A stretch of 63,431 nt of DNA from Bacteroidales bacterium (GCA_017961015.1 JAGCYC010000025.1:1-63431), one strand, 5' to 3'; numbered from the stretch's first letter, positions 7,795 through 17,454 are shown. Numbers and translations: made by a program. The notes: a model not told the origin generated them from the sequence alone.

Positions 7795-10227
7795 TTAGAA
7801 TTGAATGGCGTGCTTCATAACGCCGCCGTCATTCGTATTCATAGTAATCGTGGCCACGGCACCGTCGGCGGCCGAAGGCATCTTCCAGAGGTGGTCCCAC
7901 TGGCTCCAGCCGAATTCGCCGCACTCGTAGTAATTGGCCGCCTGGCCTCCGTCGGGACGGTTCTCGGCATCCACTCCGTCAAGGCGGCCCCAGCAGACAC
8001 TCTCGTTTCCGTCAATGGTAACCGTGAAGTAGTAGCGTTCCTCTACCCAGCTGAGCCAGCTGCAGCGGGGATCGCCGGGCTGTACGAACTGGATGGTGCC
8101 GCTTCCGGACCATACGCCGGCTCCGCTGTAGTTCATAGTGACGATGTCGCCGAAGCAGCAGCCCCAGATTACGCGGACCTTATCTACGGATTCCATACTT
8201 ACGCTGTTGTCCTTGAAGTTCACAGTAATGCGGGTGGCATTGCCGCTCGATGCGCTCACGCTCTTGGAGCCGTTGCCCTGAAGCAGGCCGCTGTCGCCCT
8301 GGAAGAAGGTCTTGCCGTCGCCCTTGAAGGAGATTTCTCCGGCTTTGAGCTTGGAATAGATCACGAACACGCCGTCACTGGCCTTGCGGAAGGCCTGGCC
8401 TTCAACCTCGGCGCCGCTGCCCGAGAGGGTAAGGGCCGAAGGAGCCACGGTCGGAGGGAAGGGATCGGTACTGAGCTTGAGGAAGCTGTGGGTGAAGTTG
8501 CCTTCGTCGTTGGTGTTGATGGTCACCGCCACATCGGCATTATTCAGGGCCGATGCCAGTTTCCACAGGTGGCTCCACTGGTCGCGGTCGAACTCGCCGA
8601 TATGGAAGTAGTTGGCTGCCTGGCCTCCGTCGGGACGGTTCTGGTCGTCCACTCCGTCAAGGCGGCCCCAGCACTTGGGAGCGCCGTCGACGGTGAGCCA
8701 GAAGTAGTAACGCTCCTCTTCCCAGCCTACCTGCAGGAAGTTCAGATGTCCTTCACCGGCGAAGCTGCCGTTGCTCTGGTAGGTGAGGCTGATGGCAGGC
8801 TGCTGTGTCCATCCCATCACCAGGTCTACCTGGGCGCTTATCTGCTCGAAGCTGGCCTTCTTGGATGCGAAGTCTACGGTTACGCGGGTAACGCCTTCGG
8901 AAGCCTCCACGGAGATGGATTTCTTCTTGCCGATATAAAGGTCCTTGTTCTCCTCGAGGAAGTACTGGGTGCCGTCGGCATCGCGGAAGCGGAGTTCACC
9001 GGCCTTGAGCTTGGCGTAGGCTACGAACTTGTCGCCCAGCTTGCGGAAGGCCTGGCCGTCGGTCTCGGCAGCAGCTCCGCCCATAAACAGGGCCGAAGGA
9101 GTAGTTGTAGGCTGGTCATAGACTATGGCTCCGGCGCTTTCCACTGAATGGGTGAAATGGCCGTCCTTGTTGGTAAAGACGCTGATCTTCACATTCTGCT
9201 GGTCCAGGGCGTGGTCCATCTTCCAGAGGAAATCCCACTGGGATGTCTCGGCACCTTGGTCGTACACATACCAGAAGCTGTCCTGGCCGTTGGGAAGGCA
9301 CACTCCGCCGTTGTCGAAGTTGGAGCCCCAGCGGGTAAGCTGGCCGTCCACTTCCAGGCGGAAGCCATAGCGCTCCTCGATGCCCCAGCTCTGTTTCTGA
9401 GGTTCGAAGTCGATGGGGGCAACACCAGAGAACTCGCCCTTTCCGTCATAGTCCAGAAGCAGGAAGTCTGCTCCGGTAATATTCCAGAATGCGTGTATCT
9501 GGGCTTCGATTTCCTCTATCTTGAGACTGAGGGTGTTCAGGCTCACGGTGATACGGGCGATTCCGCTTCCCGGGGCTGCCGTCACGGTGTAGTCACCTTC
9601 GCCGTCCACTATCTTGCCGCTGGCATCGGCGTGCAGGACACGTCCGCCGTCGGCGGCATCGGTAAAGCGGAGCTTACCGGCGCCCAGCTTGGTTACGATC
9701 ACATATTCACCCTCGGCAGCCTGGCGGAAAGCCTGGCCGGCCTCAAGGGCGGCGTTGCCGTTCACGAAGAGTTTCTCGGGCATATTGTCAATGCCGGTGC
9801 CTCTTGTGACCACGATGCTCTCGTAGGTATCCATCATCTTGGAGTTGGCACCCTTCGAGGCCTTTACGGTCCAGATAATGGTTCCGCTGGCATCCGGGGC
9901 TATTCCGGCCTTGCGGGCTATGGTATTGAGGGCGGCGTGGGTAAGGGTGAGCCTGGGATCGGCCATACGGTCGGAAGGCAGCACCTCCACGGGAGCCGAG
10001 AAATCGGCCCCTGCCTTGTCAAAGAGCACCTCGTACAGGACCACTCCGCCGTCGGCGGCGACACCGGGTTTCCAGCTGAGGACCACGGTCTGGGACGAAC
10101 TGACATCCAGGGTCACGGCACCGGGGCAGCTGAGTTCGGTGGGAAGGCTGAATTCGGGATTCAGCTCATACTTCTTACAGCCGGCAAGTGCGGCCAGAGC
10201 ACATACTATTGCAAATATCTTTTTCAT
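7795..10227 (-). CDS. SusE/SusF-like glycan-binding lipoprotein with tripled module
   Basis: An 810-residue lipoprotein (signal to C17, LAGCKKY) in the SusE position. Residues about 20-130 form the SusE N-terminal Ig-like domain. The rest is three tandem modules of about 210-230 residues, each opening with a G-QAFR-like strand followed by K-L-AGELRF-type sequence and closing with a segment like NTNDEGNFTHSF. The last two share EERYYFWLTVDG and GRLDGVD-NRPDGGQAANY. SusE proteins have roughly 350-400 residues, so this one is about twice as long through internal triplication. It probably binds mannan at the cell surface and raises avidity. Binding specificity is inference. Confidence 0.82.
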   Translation of the reverse strand: MKKIFAIVCALAALAGCKKYELNPEFSLPTELSCPGAVTLDVSSSQTVVLSWKPGVAADGGVVLYEVLFDKAGADFSAPVEVLPSDRMADPRLTLTHAALNTIARKAGIAPDASGTIIWTVKASKGANSKMMDTYESIVVTRGTGIDNMPEKLFVNGNAALEAGQAFRQAAEGEYVIVTKLGAGKLRFTDAADGGRVLHADASGKIVDGEGDYTVTAAPGSGIARITVSLNTLSLKIEEIEAQIHAFWNITGADFLLLDYDGKGEFSGVAPIDFEPQKQSWGIEERYGFRLEVDGQLTRWGSNFDNGGVCLPNGQDSFWYVYDQGAETSQWDFLWKMDHALDQQNVKISVFTNKDGHFTHSVESAGAIVYDQPTTTPSALFMGGAAAETDGQAFRKLGDKFVAYAKLKAGELRFRDADGTQYFLEENKDLYIGKKKSISVEASEGVTRVTVDFASKKASFEQISAQVDLVMGWTQQPAISLTYQSNGSFAGEGHLNFLQVGWEEERYYFWLTVDGAPKCWGRLDGVDDQNRPDGGQAANYFHIGEFDRDQWSHLWKLASALNNADVAVTINTNDEGNFTHSFLKLSTDPFPPTVAPSALTLSGSGAEVEGQAFRKASDGVFVIYSKLKAGEISFKGDGKTFFQGDSGLLQGNGSKSVSASSGNATRITVNFKDNSVSMESVDKVRVIWGCCFGDIVTMNYSGAGVWSGSGTIQFVQPGDPRCSWLSWVEERYYFTVTIDGNESVCWGRLDGVDAENRPDGGQAANYYECGEFGWSQWDHLWKMPSAADGAVATITMNTNDGGVMKHAIQF

Positions 10228-10233
10228 AGCACA

Positions 10234-11808
10234 TTACCAATTAGGATTCTGATCCAGTGCGTTTTGGGTAAGATCCCTTTCCTTCTGCGGGATGGGCCAG
10301 AGATAGTGCCTCGAAGGATTGAACACGCGGTTCTCAACGATCACGAAACCATCCCTGGTTCCCACGGGAGAACCGGAGTAATAACCCAGGCACTCTCCGT
10401 TCAGGACCGTTTCGGCGGTCCTCCAGCGGAAGATGTCGTTGCGGCGCTGTCCCTCGAAGGCCAGCTCTACACGGCGCTCGTTGCGCACGATCTCGCGGAG
10501 CTGCTCCTTGCTTGCCCCGCTGGGGAAGTCAAGGGCGCCGGCCTGGGTGAATCCGGCCCTAGCGCGGATCTTGCGTATGGTGTTGTTCCACACCGTGGCA
10601 TCCATACTGCCCTGCTCCACGTGGGCTTCGGCATTCATCAGAAGGATATCGGCATAACGGATAAGGATGCCGTTAAGGCCGGAATGAGTGTTGTCGTAGC
10701 AGGACTTGTCCCACCACTTGCGGATATAGTAGCCCGTAGGGGTTACGTCCGAGGTGCTGCCGAAGGCGTCGCGGTCGGCCCAGTCGGGCTCCACGTTGCC
10801 GGAGGCGGTGGGATAGCTGTTTCCGGGATACATCACGGTTGCTGCCATACGGGGGTCGCGGTCCTTCCAGGGATCGGCGGAGCTGTAGCCGGAACCGGCC
10901 TCGCCTATGGCTTTGCCGTTAAGCATTATATAGCTGTCCATCAGTGACTTGAGGGGAGCTATCGCGGTGTAGCCGTGCAGGGTGGGAGGCATAATGGAAT
11001 AAATCACGTCCTGATCCAGCAGGTGCGGGGTGTACTGGCGGGCCAGCATAATCTCGGGCTCGTACTCGTGCTCCAGCTCGAACAGCTGGGCATAATTGCC
11101 GTACAGATTGATTCCGCTGCCCATAATCTCCTCGGTAAGGGGAATGAGGGCGCTGTAATTATTGTCCCAGAGATATACCTTGGCAAGGATGGCGCGGGCG
11201 GTCCATTTGGTAATGCGGCCGCGGTCGGCACCGGTGTAGCTTGCGGGCAGGGCGTCGGAGTTGATCACCGACTTCAGGTCAGTTACGATCTGGTCCCTGA
11301 GGGCATCGGCACTCATACGGGTGGCGCTGCGGGCTTCGGCCACGCTGATGGGGTGGTCGAAATAAGGCACGCCGCCGAAGTGGCAGTACAGCTCGTAGTA
11401 GTGGAAGCTGCGTATGGCCATAGCCTCGGCAATATAGCGGGCCTTGAGCTCGGCCTTGAGGCCGGGGACTTCGTCTATGTGGGCAAGCACTTCATTGCAC
11501 TTGCGGATTCCGCTGTAGTGGTTGTTCCAGACGGAGTAAACGTAGCCCTCGGAAGTGCCGTAACGGCCGTTTCCTATGCTCTGGTTGTTACCGCCCTTGA
11601 CATAGGCGTTGTCGGTCATACCGTCCGAGAAAACTACCTCATATATGTCGTTGAGGGAGGTGTAGCAGGAATTGAGTGCGCTGTATGCGGCATTGGGGTC
11701 TTCCTTCCAGAAGATGGTGTCGGTCTCGCTGCCCCAGGGATCGGTATCCAGGGGAACACAGGCAAAGGAGAATGCCGCCAGAATGGTGAGGATATATAAC
11801 TTTTTCAT
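10234..11808 (-). CDS. SusD/RagB-family glycan-binding lipoprotein
   Basis: A surface lipoprotein of the SusD family, the lid of the SusC channel that captures oligosaccharide. I place the start at the ATG at 11808 (MKKLYILTILAAFSFAC, lipobox cysteine at residue 17). A longer form from 11823 adds five residues before the signal peptide and overlaps the SusC stop as TGATG. The start is preceded by GGAGG, unusual for this phylum. Helical TPR-like features and the C-terminal segment with LYWPIP-type sequence (HYLWPIPQKER) are typical of SusD. Length of about 524 residues is normal. It is translationally coupled to SusC. Confidence 0.93.
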   Translation of the reverse strand: MKKLYILTILAAFSFACVPLDTDPWGSETDTIFWKEDPNAAYSALNSCYTSLNDIYEVVFSDGMTDNAYVKGGNNQSIGNGRYGTSEGYVYSVWNNHYSGIRKCNEVLAHIDEVPGLKAELKARYIAEAMAIRSFHYYELYCHFGGVPYFDHPISVAEARSATRMSADALRDQIVTDLKSVINSDALPASYTGADRGRITKWTARAILAKVYLWDNNYSALIPLTEEIMGSGINLYGNYAQLFELEHEYEPEIMLARQYTPHLLDQDVIYSIMPPTLHGYTAIAPLKSLMDSYIMLNGKAIGEAGSGYSSADPWKDRDPRMAATVMYPGNSYPTASGNVEPDWADRDAFGSTSDVTPTGYYIRKWWDKSCYDNTHSGLNGILIRYADILLMNAEAHVEQGSMDATVWNNTIRKIRARAGFTQAGALDFPSGASKEQLREIVRNERRVELAFEGQRRNDIFRWRTAETVLNGECLGYYSGSPVGTRDGFVIVENRVFNPSRHYLWPIPQKERDLTQNALDQNPNW

Positions 11809-11822
11809 CACTTTGTCCTCCA

Positions 11823-14800
11823 TCAGAATTTAACGTTAAGACCAAGGGAATACACGCGGGCCACCGGATAGGCGCGGCCGCTGCCGTCGGCATTGTATTC
11901 GGGATCCCAGCCACCCTTCATCGAAGTGATGGTAAGGGCATTCTCTATGCTCAGATAGGCTCTGAGTTCCTGAAGGTGGATCTTCCTCATCCAAGCCATA
12001 TCGCGGAAGGCATAGCCGGCCTGGACGTTCTTCAGACGGGCGTAAGCCGCATTCTGGATCCAGAAGTCGGAGCGGGCGGCATTGTTGTCGGACTCGCTCA
12101 TACGGGTAAGGCGCGGGTAGCTGGCGTTCGGATTGGAAGGAGTCCAGCGGTCCAGGTGGAAATCCAGCACGGGGCCTTCGTTGAAGTGGTGGAAAGCCTC
12201 AACTGCCTCACCCCTCATCCAGCGGCTGCGCATTCCCACGCCCTGGATAAAGGCCGAGAAGAACAGGCCCTTCCACTGCAGGCTGTAATTGAAGCCGAAG
12301 GTATAGCGGGGGAAGTCGTTGCCCACTACGAAACGGTCGTCGTCGTTGATTACGCCGTCGGTGTAGCCCTCGGCATCCGGCTTGTCTATGTAACGGATAT
12401 CACCGGCGCGGGGGATAATGTTCTCCAGGTGGGGCGAGGAAGCGGCCTCGGCGTCGCTCTGGAACAGACCGTCGCTGCGCAGGGCATAGTAGGAATAGAG
12501 CGGATAACCTTCCTTGATGATGGAGGTTACGTCATAGCCGAAATGAAGCTCTTCACCGTGGGTGTCCAGAACCTTGTTCCAGCTGTCGGAGAGGTTGGCC
12601 GATATATTGTGGTCCACGGCTCCGGTCTTGAAGTGGTAGCTCACTGCAAGCTCCCAGCCATAGCTGCCCACGACGGCCGCGTTGGAGGTGGGGCTGCCGT
12701 TACCGAACATACCGGGAACGGGCAGGGACACCAGGATGTCGGAGGTGCGGTTGATGAAGCCGTCCACCGAAATGTTCAGATTGTTCTTCAGCAGGGCTAT
12801 ATCCAGGCCGAGGTCGGTCATCATAGTGGTTTCCCACTTGATGCCCGGGTCTACTGCATTGAACCAGGCAGTAGGGACCTGGACGTCGCCGAAGGTCTGG
12901 CCCTGGGTCACGGATACCGTCTGCATATAGCGGTAGGCACCTATCCTGTTGTTACCTACAAGACCCCAGCTGCCGCGCAGCTTCAGGGAAGGCACATAGG
13001 GACGGATGGCTTCGAACCAGGGTTCCTGGGAGATTCTCCAGCCGAGGGAGAGTGAAGGGAACCAGCCGGCACGGTTGCCTTTGGCGAAGTAGGAGGAATA
13101 GTCGTTACGGAGGTTGAACTCGGCAAGATATTTCTCATCATAATTATAGGTAACGCGCGCGAAGGCCGAATACAGGGACCAGTCGCCGGCGTCGCCGTTG
13201 TTCTTCACGTCTTCACCCTTGAGCTCACCCACGAAGATGTCGTACTTGGAGTCGTCTGTCTTGCGCTCGGTGCTGAAGCTCTTGTAGCTCTCGCCTTCAT
13301 AGGCATAACCCAGCAGGGCCGCCAGATTGTGCTTTTCGGCAAAGGTCTTCTCGTAATTGAGGGTGACGGTGCTGGTGAGCTTGGTGGCGCGGTAGAAACT
13401 CTCCGAGATATGGTTCTCGGTGTCGCCGGAGGTGGGGTTCAGGGAAGCCTTGCGGTTCTCGTGAGTGGCATTGGCAAGGGTGCGGCCGCCCACGGTGGCG
13501 TTCAGGCTGAGCCCGTCGATTATCTTCAGCTGTGCGTTCAGGGTCCCGCTTATGTCGTCGTTGGTGCTCAGGCGGTAGCCACCCTGCTCCAGGCGCTCCA
13601 GGGAGTTGCTGTTGGAGCCGGAAGGATAGTTGTAGGTACCGTCGGCATTCTTGATCTCATAGATCGGGGGCATACGGTTGCACTGCTCGATGATCCAGTC
13701 GGTCCAGTAGGCGTGCTCGTTTATCTTGTTGCGGGTGAACGAGGCTGTGGCGCCCACTGTGAACTTGTCAGTAACCTTGTGGTTTATGTTAAGCCTGCCG
13801 TTGTAACGGTCGTAACCGTAATTGGGGCCCTTGAACATACTGTTCTGGTTCACATAACCCAGCGACGCCATATAGGTAAGGTTCTTGGTACCGCCGGTAG
13901 CGGAAAGGTTGTGGCTCTGCTGGGGAGCTACGGTCTTGTAAAGTTCCCTCACCCAGTTCACGTTGGGGCCTCCGTTCTTGAAGGCGGCAATCTGCTCGGG
14001 AGAGAATTTTGCCGATTCACCGGAATTGATGGCGGCCTCGTTGTAAAGCTCGGCATACACCCAGCTGTCCACTATGGTAGGCAGGGCGGTGGGCTCCTGA
14101 ACGCCGTAGGTCATATCGTAATTCACGGATACGTGGCCGCTCTCGCCCTTCTTGGTGGTAACCAGGATAACGCCGTTGGATGCCCTGGAACCGTAGATGG
14201 CGGTTGACGATGCATCCTTGAGCACGGATATCTGGTCGATATCGGCGGGATTCAGGTTTGCAAGGTCACCCTCGATTCCGTCCACTATCACCAGAGGGTC
14301 ATTGTTGTTCATAGTGTTGTAACCGCGGATGTTGATGGAAGGACGGCCGCCCGGAGTGGACGAGCCCTGCTGGATTACCAGGCCCGGGGTGGTACCCTGG
14401 AGACCCTCCAAAGCATTCACGATGGGTTTTCCTTCCAGTTCCTTGGTAGAAACCGAAGCCACGGCGCCGGTGAGGTTCACCTTTTTCTGAGTGCCGTAAC
14501 CTACCACCACCGCATCTGAAAGAAGTTCGGAGTCCTCTTCCAGGGTAACGTTGATGGTACTGCGGCCGCCCACGCTCACTTCCTTGGACTCATAGCCCAG
14601 GGCCGATATTACAAGGGTGGCATCTTTTGCAGCATCCAGGGCGTAGAAGCCGTCGATATCGGTAATGGTTCCGCGGCTGGTACCTTTTACCATCACGGAA
14701 GCACCGATAACCGACTCCCCGGCGGACGTCACCTGTCCGGAGATGCGGATGCTCTGGGCCGATGCCTCAAAGGCGCCGGCGCCCACAATGAGCAGCAGCG

Positions 14801-14864
14801 AGAACAGAGCAGTCCTGAGGAAAGCTCCGTAAAGGCCGTGCCTCTTGTCATTTTGTTGGTGCAT
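11823..14864 (-). CDS. SusC/RagA TonB-linked outer-membrane transporter
   Basis: A 1013-residue TonB-dependent channel that imports glycan fragments across the outer membrane. After a signal peptide (ending near ASAQS, residue 37) come the carboxypeptidase-like regulatory domain (about 38-120, GTITDIDGFYAL), the plug (about 120-240, with SINIRGYNTMNN and VDGIEG) and the beta-barrel ending in VYSLGLNVKF with the terminal phenylalanine. It is the second gene of the locus, 33 bp after the isomerase gene, and its stop overlaps the region of the SusD start. Together with SusD it is the signature of a polysaccharide utilisation locus. Confidence 0.96.
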   Translation of the reverse strand: MHQQNDKRHGLYGAFLRTALFSLLLIVGAGAFEASAQSIRISGQVTSAGESVIGASVMVKGTSRGTITDIDGFYALDAAKDATLVISALGYESKEVSVGGRSTINVTLEEDSELLSDAVVVGYGTQKKVNLTGAVASVSTKELEGKPIVNALEGLQGTTPGLVIQQGSSTPGGRPSINIRGYNTMNNNDPLVIVDGIEGDLANLNPADIDQISVLKDASSTAIYGSRASNGVILVTTKKGESGHVSVNYDMTYGVQEPTALPTIVDSWVYAELYNEAAINSGESAKFSPEQIAAFKNGGPNVNWVRELYKTVAPQQSHNLSATGGTKNLTYMASLGYVNQNSMFKGPNYGYDRYNGRLNINHKVTDKFTVGATASFTRNKINEHAYWTDWIIEQCNRMPPIYEIKNADGTYNYPSGSNSNSLERLEQGGYRLSTNDDISGTLNAQLKIIDGLSLNATVGGRTLANATHENRKASLNPTSGDTENHISESFYRATKLTSTVTLNYEKTFAEKHNLAALLGYAYEGESYKSFSTERKTDDSKYDIFVGELKGEDVKNNGDAGDWSLYSAFARVTYNYDEKYLAEFNLRNDYSSYFAKGNRAGWFPSLSLGWRISQEPWFEAIRPYVPSLKLRGSWGLVGNNRIGAYRYMQTVSVTQGQTFGDVQVPTAWFNAVDPGIKWETTMMTDLGLDIALLKNNLNISVDGFINRTSDILVSLPVPGMFGNGSPTSNAAVVGSYGWELAVSYHFKTGAVDHNISANLSDSWNKVLDTHGEELHFGYDVTSIIKEGYPLYSYYALRSDGLFQSDAEAASSPHLENIIPRAGDIRYIDKPDAEGYTDGVINDDDRFVVGNDFPRYTFGFNYSLQWKGLFFSAFIQGVGMRSRWMRGEAVEAFHHFNEGPVLDFHLDRWTPSNPNASYPRLTRMSESDNNAARSDFWIQNAAYARLKNVQAGYAFRDMAWMRKIHLQELRAYLSIENALTITSMKGGWDPEYNADGSGRAYPVARVYSLGLNVKF

Positions 14865-14897
14865 AAGATAGATTATTGGTTAGTATTTATTAGGTAT

Positions 14898-16622
14898 TTA
14901 CGGATTGAAACGTACCCAGGCGCGTATAACCATACATTTCCCGCCTTCGCGGGCAGGACGTATTACGTACTCGCCCAGGCAGGCCGGGATGATGAAGGTC
15001 TCGGCATAATGTACGGGGAAGGGTTCGAAGGCGCCGGAAGGACTCTCCACTACGGCTTCCTCCCCTTCCACCAGGTTAAGCACCTGGACTCCGCCGCGGG
15101 TTTCGAACTCCACGGGGACGGTGAATTCCGTCCTGTGGGTTTCCACAAACTCGTTGGGATGCAGACCGGTGCGGATTTCGCGCCATCCCTCGCCGCTTGC
15201 CACCGGGCTGAAGTGATTGGCAAGATGCTTCATCACATAGTCCGTGTCGCGGCCCCAGTCTATCACCTTTGAACCCCTTTCCACATTGATCGGCCTGGGT
15301 TTGCCGTCCAGGCCCAGCCTCTGCCAGTCCCAGAGCTTGAAGGTGAAGATATTGGGAGTGGCGCTAATTTCCAGCACCATTGAACCTGCACCGGAGCAAT
15401 GGATGGTTCCGCCGGGGATAAGGTAATGGTCGTGCTTTTTGGCGGGGATGCGGTTCACGTACTTTTCGGCATCGAAAACCATCTCGCCCCTCTGGGCGGC
15501 CCTCAGGTCGTGGAGCATCTGCCCGCGGTCCACGCCCTTCTTAAGGCCGAGGTATACGCAGGCGCCTGGTTCGGCATCCAGGAGGTAATAACTCTCGTCC
15601 TGGGTATAGGGCATACCGAACTCCTCACGGATGAACTGTGCGGTAGGGTGCACCTGAAGGCTCAGGTTGCCTCCGCCCATCGTATCCAGGAAGTCGAAAC
15701 GTATGGGGAAATCCTTGCCGAAACGGGCCTCCACCGGCTCTCCCAGCACTTCCCTGGAACGGAGAAGGATAAGGTCGTTGGAAGGGAGCTCGAACTTTAC
15801 TCCGTCAACATCCAGAAGCAGGCTGTTCTCCTCGGGGACGCAGTCGAAGCACCAGCCGAAGTTGTCCCTGCTGCGGTCCAGGTCGCAGACTTCCTTCATC
15901 CACTGGCCGCCCCAGGGCGCCGGATCGAAGAAGGGCACCACCCTGAAGGGCTTGTGGGCGGTCTTCTCTATGCCTTCGATGAAAGTGTCCCGGCCGATGA
16001 GCTTGGGAAGGCAGCTGTCGTTGGTATCCAGCCACCAGTCCACCCTGCCGAAGAGCTTGTCCTTATAATAATCCAGGACCTTCCAGTCTATGAAGAGGCC
16101 TCTCTTGTACTGGATGGAGGGGGCATCGGCCCGGTTGTCCACGCCCAGTCCCTTTACCAGGTGACGGCGGCTGCGGAGCTGGATTTCCCAGCGGGCCATA
16201 TCGGCATATACCAGAACGGCGCCTTCCCTGTCCAGAAGGGCTGCGCCGGGGCCAAGTACCAGGACCGCTTTGTCTGCACATTTGGTGATTTCCGCACTGG
16301 CCCTTGCGAGTTTCTCCTCATCGAAGAAATCGCCCATCCTGAGGTTGGTCACGTAGCCGAAAAGGCAGTCGTCCGTCATAAAAGGCTGCGTGAGGCGGCG
16401 TACTTCCGCCTCATCCTTCATAAGGTCGCGGGTGAGGATAATCCTGTCAAAATCAGCCTTCAACGCCTCCAGGACCTCTTCTTCCAAGACTCCTGTATAA
16501 CAGTCCAGAAGAAGCAGCTTCCCTCCGAGGCTCCTCAACTGTTCCCGTATTGCCTCCCAACCCAGAAAAATGGGACCGGATACAGCCGTTGCCGGGAACT
16601 TATCATAATTTGGTTTTCTCAT
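14898..16622 (-). CDS. manA: Class I mannose-6-phosphate isomerase with N-terminal extension
   Basis: A cupin-type phosphomannose isomerase that would convert mannose 6-phosphate to fructose 6-phosphate, linking mannan breakdown to glycolysis. The zinc ligands are recognisable in LSLQVHPTAQF, in DESYYLLDAE and in GTIHCSGAGSMVLEIS. From the ATG at 16622 the protein has 574 residues. An upstream ATG at 16637 lies inside an operator-like palindrome and is less likely. About 230 residues precede the isomerase part and contain a GGKLLLLDCYTG strand-loop that recalls a P-loop kinase fold without a proper GKS/T; I do not recognise its function. First gene of the mannan operon. Confidence 0.85.
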   Translation of the reverse strand: MRKPNYDKFPATAVSGPIFLGWEAIREQLRSLGGKLLLLDCYTGVLEEEVLEALKADFDRIILTRDLMKDEAEVRRLTQPFMTDDCLFGYVTNLRMGDFFDEEKLARASAEITKCADKAVLVLGPGAALLDREGAVLVYADMARWEIQLRSRRHLVKGLGVDNRADAPSIQYKRGLFIDWKVLDYYKDKLFGRVDWWLDTNDSCLPKLIGRDTFIEGIEKTAHKPFRVVPFFDPAPWGGQWMKEVCDLDRSRDNFGWCFDCVPEENSLLLDVDGVKFELPSNDLILLRSREVLGEPVEARFGKDFPIRFDFLDTMGGGNLSLQVHPTAQFIREEFGMPYTQDESYYLLDAEPGACVYLGLKKGVDRGQMLHDLRAAQRGEMVFDAEKYVNRIPAKKHDHYLIPGGTIHCSGAGSMVLEISATPNIFTFKLWDWQRLGLDGKPRPINVERGSKVIDWGRDTDYVMKHLANHFSPVASGEGWREIRTGLHPNEFVETHRTEFTVPVEFETRGGVQVLNLVEGEEAVVESPSGAFEPFPVHYAETFIIPACLGEYVIRPAREGGKCMVIRAWVRFNP

Positions 16623-16624
16623 AC

Positions 16625-16659
16625 TATGTGCGAACATACTATTATTATGTGCAAATATA
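16625..16659. promoter_or_regulatory. Two palindromic operator-like sites over the manA promoter
   Basis: TATGTGCGAACATA (16625-16638) and TATGTGCAAATATA (16646-16659) are two copies of a 14-bp TATGT-N4-AYATA palindrome, offset by 21 bp, which is two helical turns. The second copy overlaps the minus-strand -7 element TATATTTG (plus-strand 16652-16659). A dimeric regulator bound here would cover the polymerase site of the mannan operon. The divergent GntR protein is the obvious candidate. Confidence 0.6.
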
Positions 16660-16700
16660 TAAACTTTTTTGAAAAAGAACATATAAACCTGGAAAATTTG

Positions 16701-16708
16701 TAAATTTG
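16701..16708 (+). promoter_or_regulatory. Probable -7 element of the gntR gene
   Basis: TAAATTTG 23 bp before the ATG at 16732. No convincing -33 element is seen at 19-21 bp upstream. Confidence 0.45.
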
Positions 16709-16731
16709 TCCCCGGAAAAACACCCGACACT

Positions 16732-17454
16732 ATGACCATAAACCACGAAAGCACCATCCCCCTGCACCTTCAGGCACAGCAGATCCTGAGGGAACTCATT
16801 GAGAGCGAAGAATACAAGAACGGAAAGATGCTGCCCAAGGAAGTGGAGCTGTCAAAGCAGCTTCACATATCCCGCAACACCCTGAGGCAGGCCATCAACC
16901 AGCTGGTATTCGAAGGACTGCTGGTACGCAAGAAAGGAGTGGGCACACGGGTAGCGCGCAAAGGCATCACCTCGGGCGTAAAGAACTGGCACAGCTTCAC
17001 CCAGGAAATGAAGATGCTGGGCATCCCGGTTCACAATTACGAGCTCCACGTTTCCAGCAAGAAAGCGATGCCTGAGATCGCAAGTTTCTTCGGAGTGGAG
17101 CCGGATACCCGCTGCGTGGTACTGGAAAGGCTGAGGGGTAACCCCAGCTTCCCCTTCGTGTTTTTCGTGTCCTATTTCAATCCCAAACTGCCGGTAAGCG
17201 GAGATGAGAACTTCAATCTGCCCCTGTACGATATCCTGGAAAAGAACTACGGTATCGTAGTGAAGGTGTCCAAGGAGGAAATATTCGCCCGCCTGGCCGG
17301 AGACGACCTCGCCGCCCGCCTGGAGATATCCCCCTCAGATCCCATCCTCGTACGTAAGCGCTTCGTCTACGACGACAAGGGGATCCCCGTGGAATACAAT
17401 ATCGGCTATTACAGGGCCGACAGCTTCACCTACACTCTGGAAGCCTCACGCTAG
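16732..17454 (+). CDS. GntR-family regulator with UTRA domain
   Basis: A 240-residue HutC-type GntR repressor. Residues about 8-75 are the winged helix, with the recognition helix in ISRNTLRQAINQLVFEGL followed by the wing RKKGVGTRV. Residues about 90-235 are the UTRA effector domain, which usually binds a small metabolite, often a sugar phosphate. It is divergent from the mannan operon and converges with the MFS gene, with overlapping stops. A GntR/UTRA protein is unusual as the local regulator of a polysaccharide locus in this phylum, where hybrid two-component, SusR-like or sigma/anti-sigma systems are common. Mannose 6-phosphate would be a logical effector, but this is inference. Confidence 0.9.
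   Translation: MTINHESTIPLHLQAQQILRELIESEEYKNGKMLPKEVELSKQLHISRNTLRQAINQLVFEGLLVRKKGVGTRVARKGITSGVKNWHSFTQEMKMLGIPVHNYELHVSSKKAMPEIASFFGVEPDTRCVVLERLRGNPSFPFVFFVSYFNPKLPVSGDENFNLPLYDILEKNYGIVVKVSKEEIFARLAGDDLAARLEISPSDPILVRKRFVYDDKGIPVEYNIGYYRADSFTYTLEASR

Noticed and set aside
6853..9147. Open frame of 764 codons on the plus strand
   Set aside because: Antisense to the GH76 and SusE-like genes; a shadow of their codon usage.
16638..16757. Longer start for the isomerase gene
   Set aside because: The added residues would be read from the operator and promoter region and have no family support.
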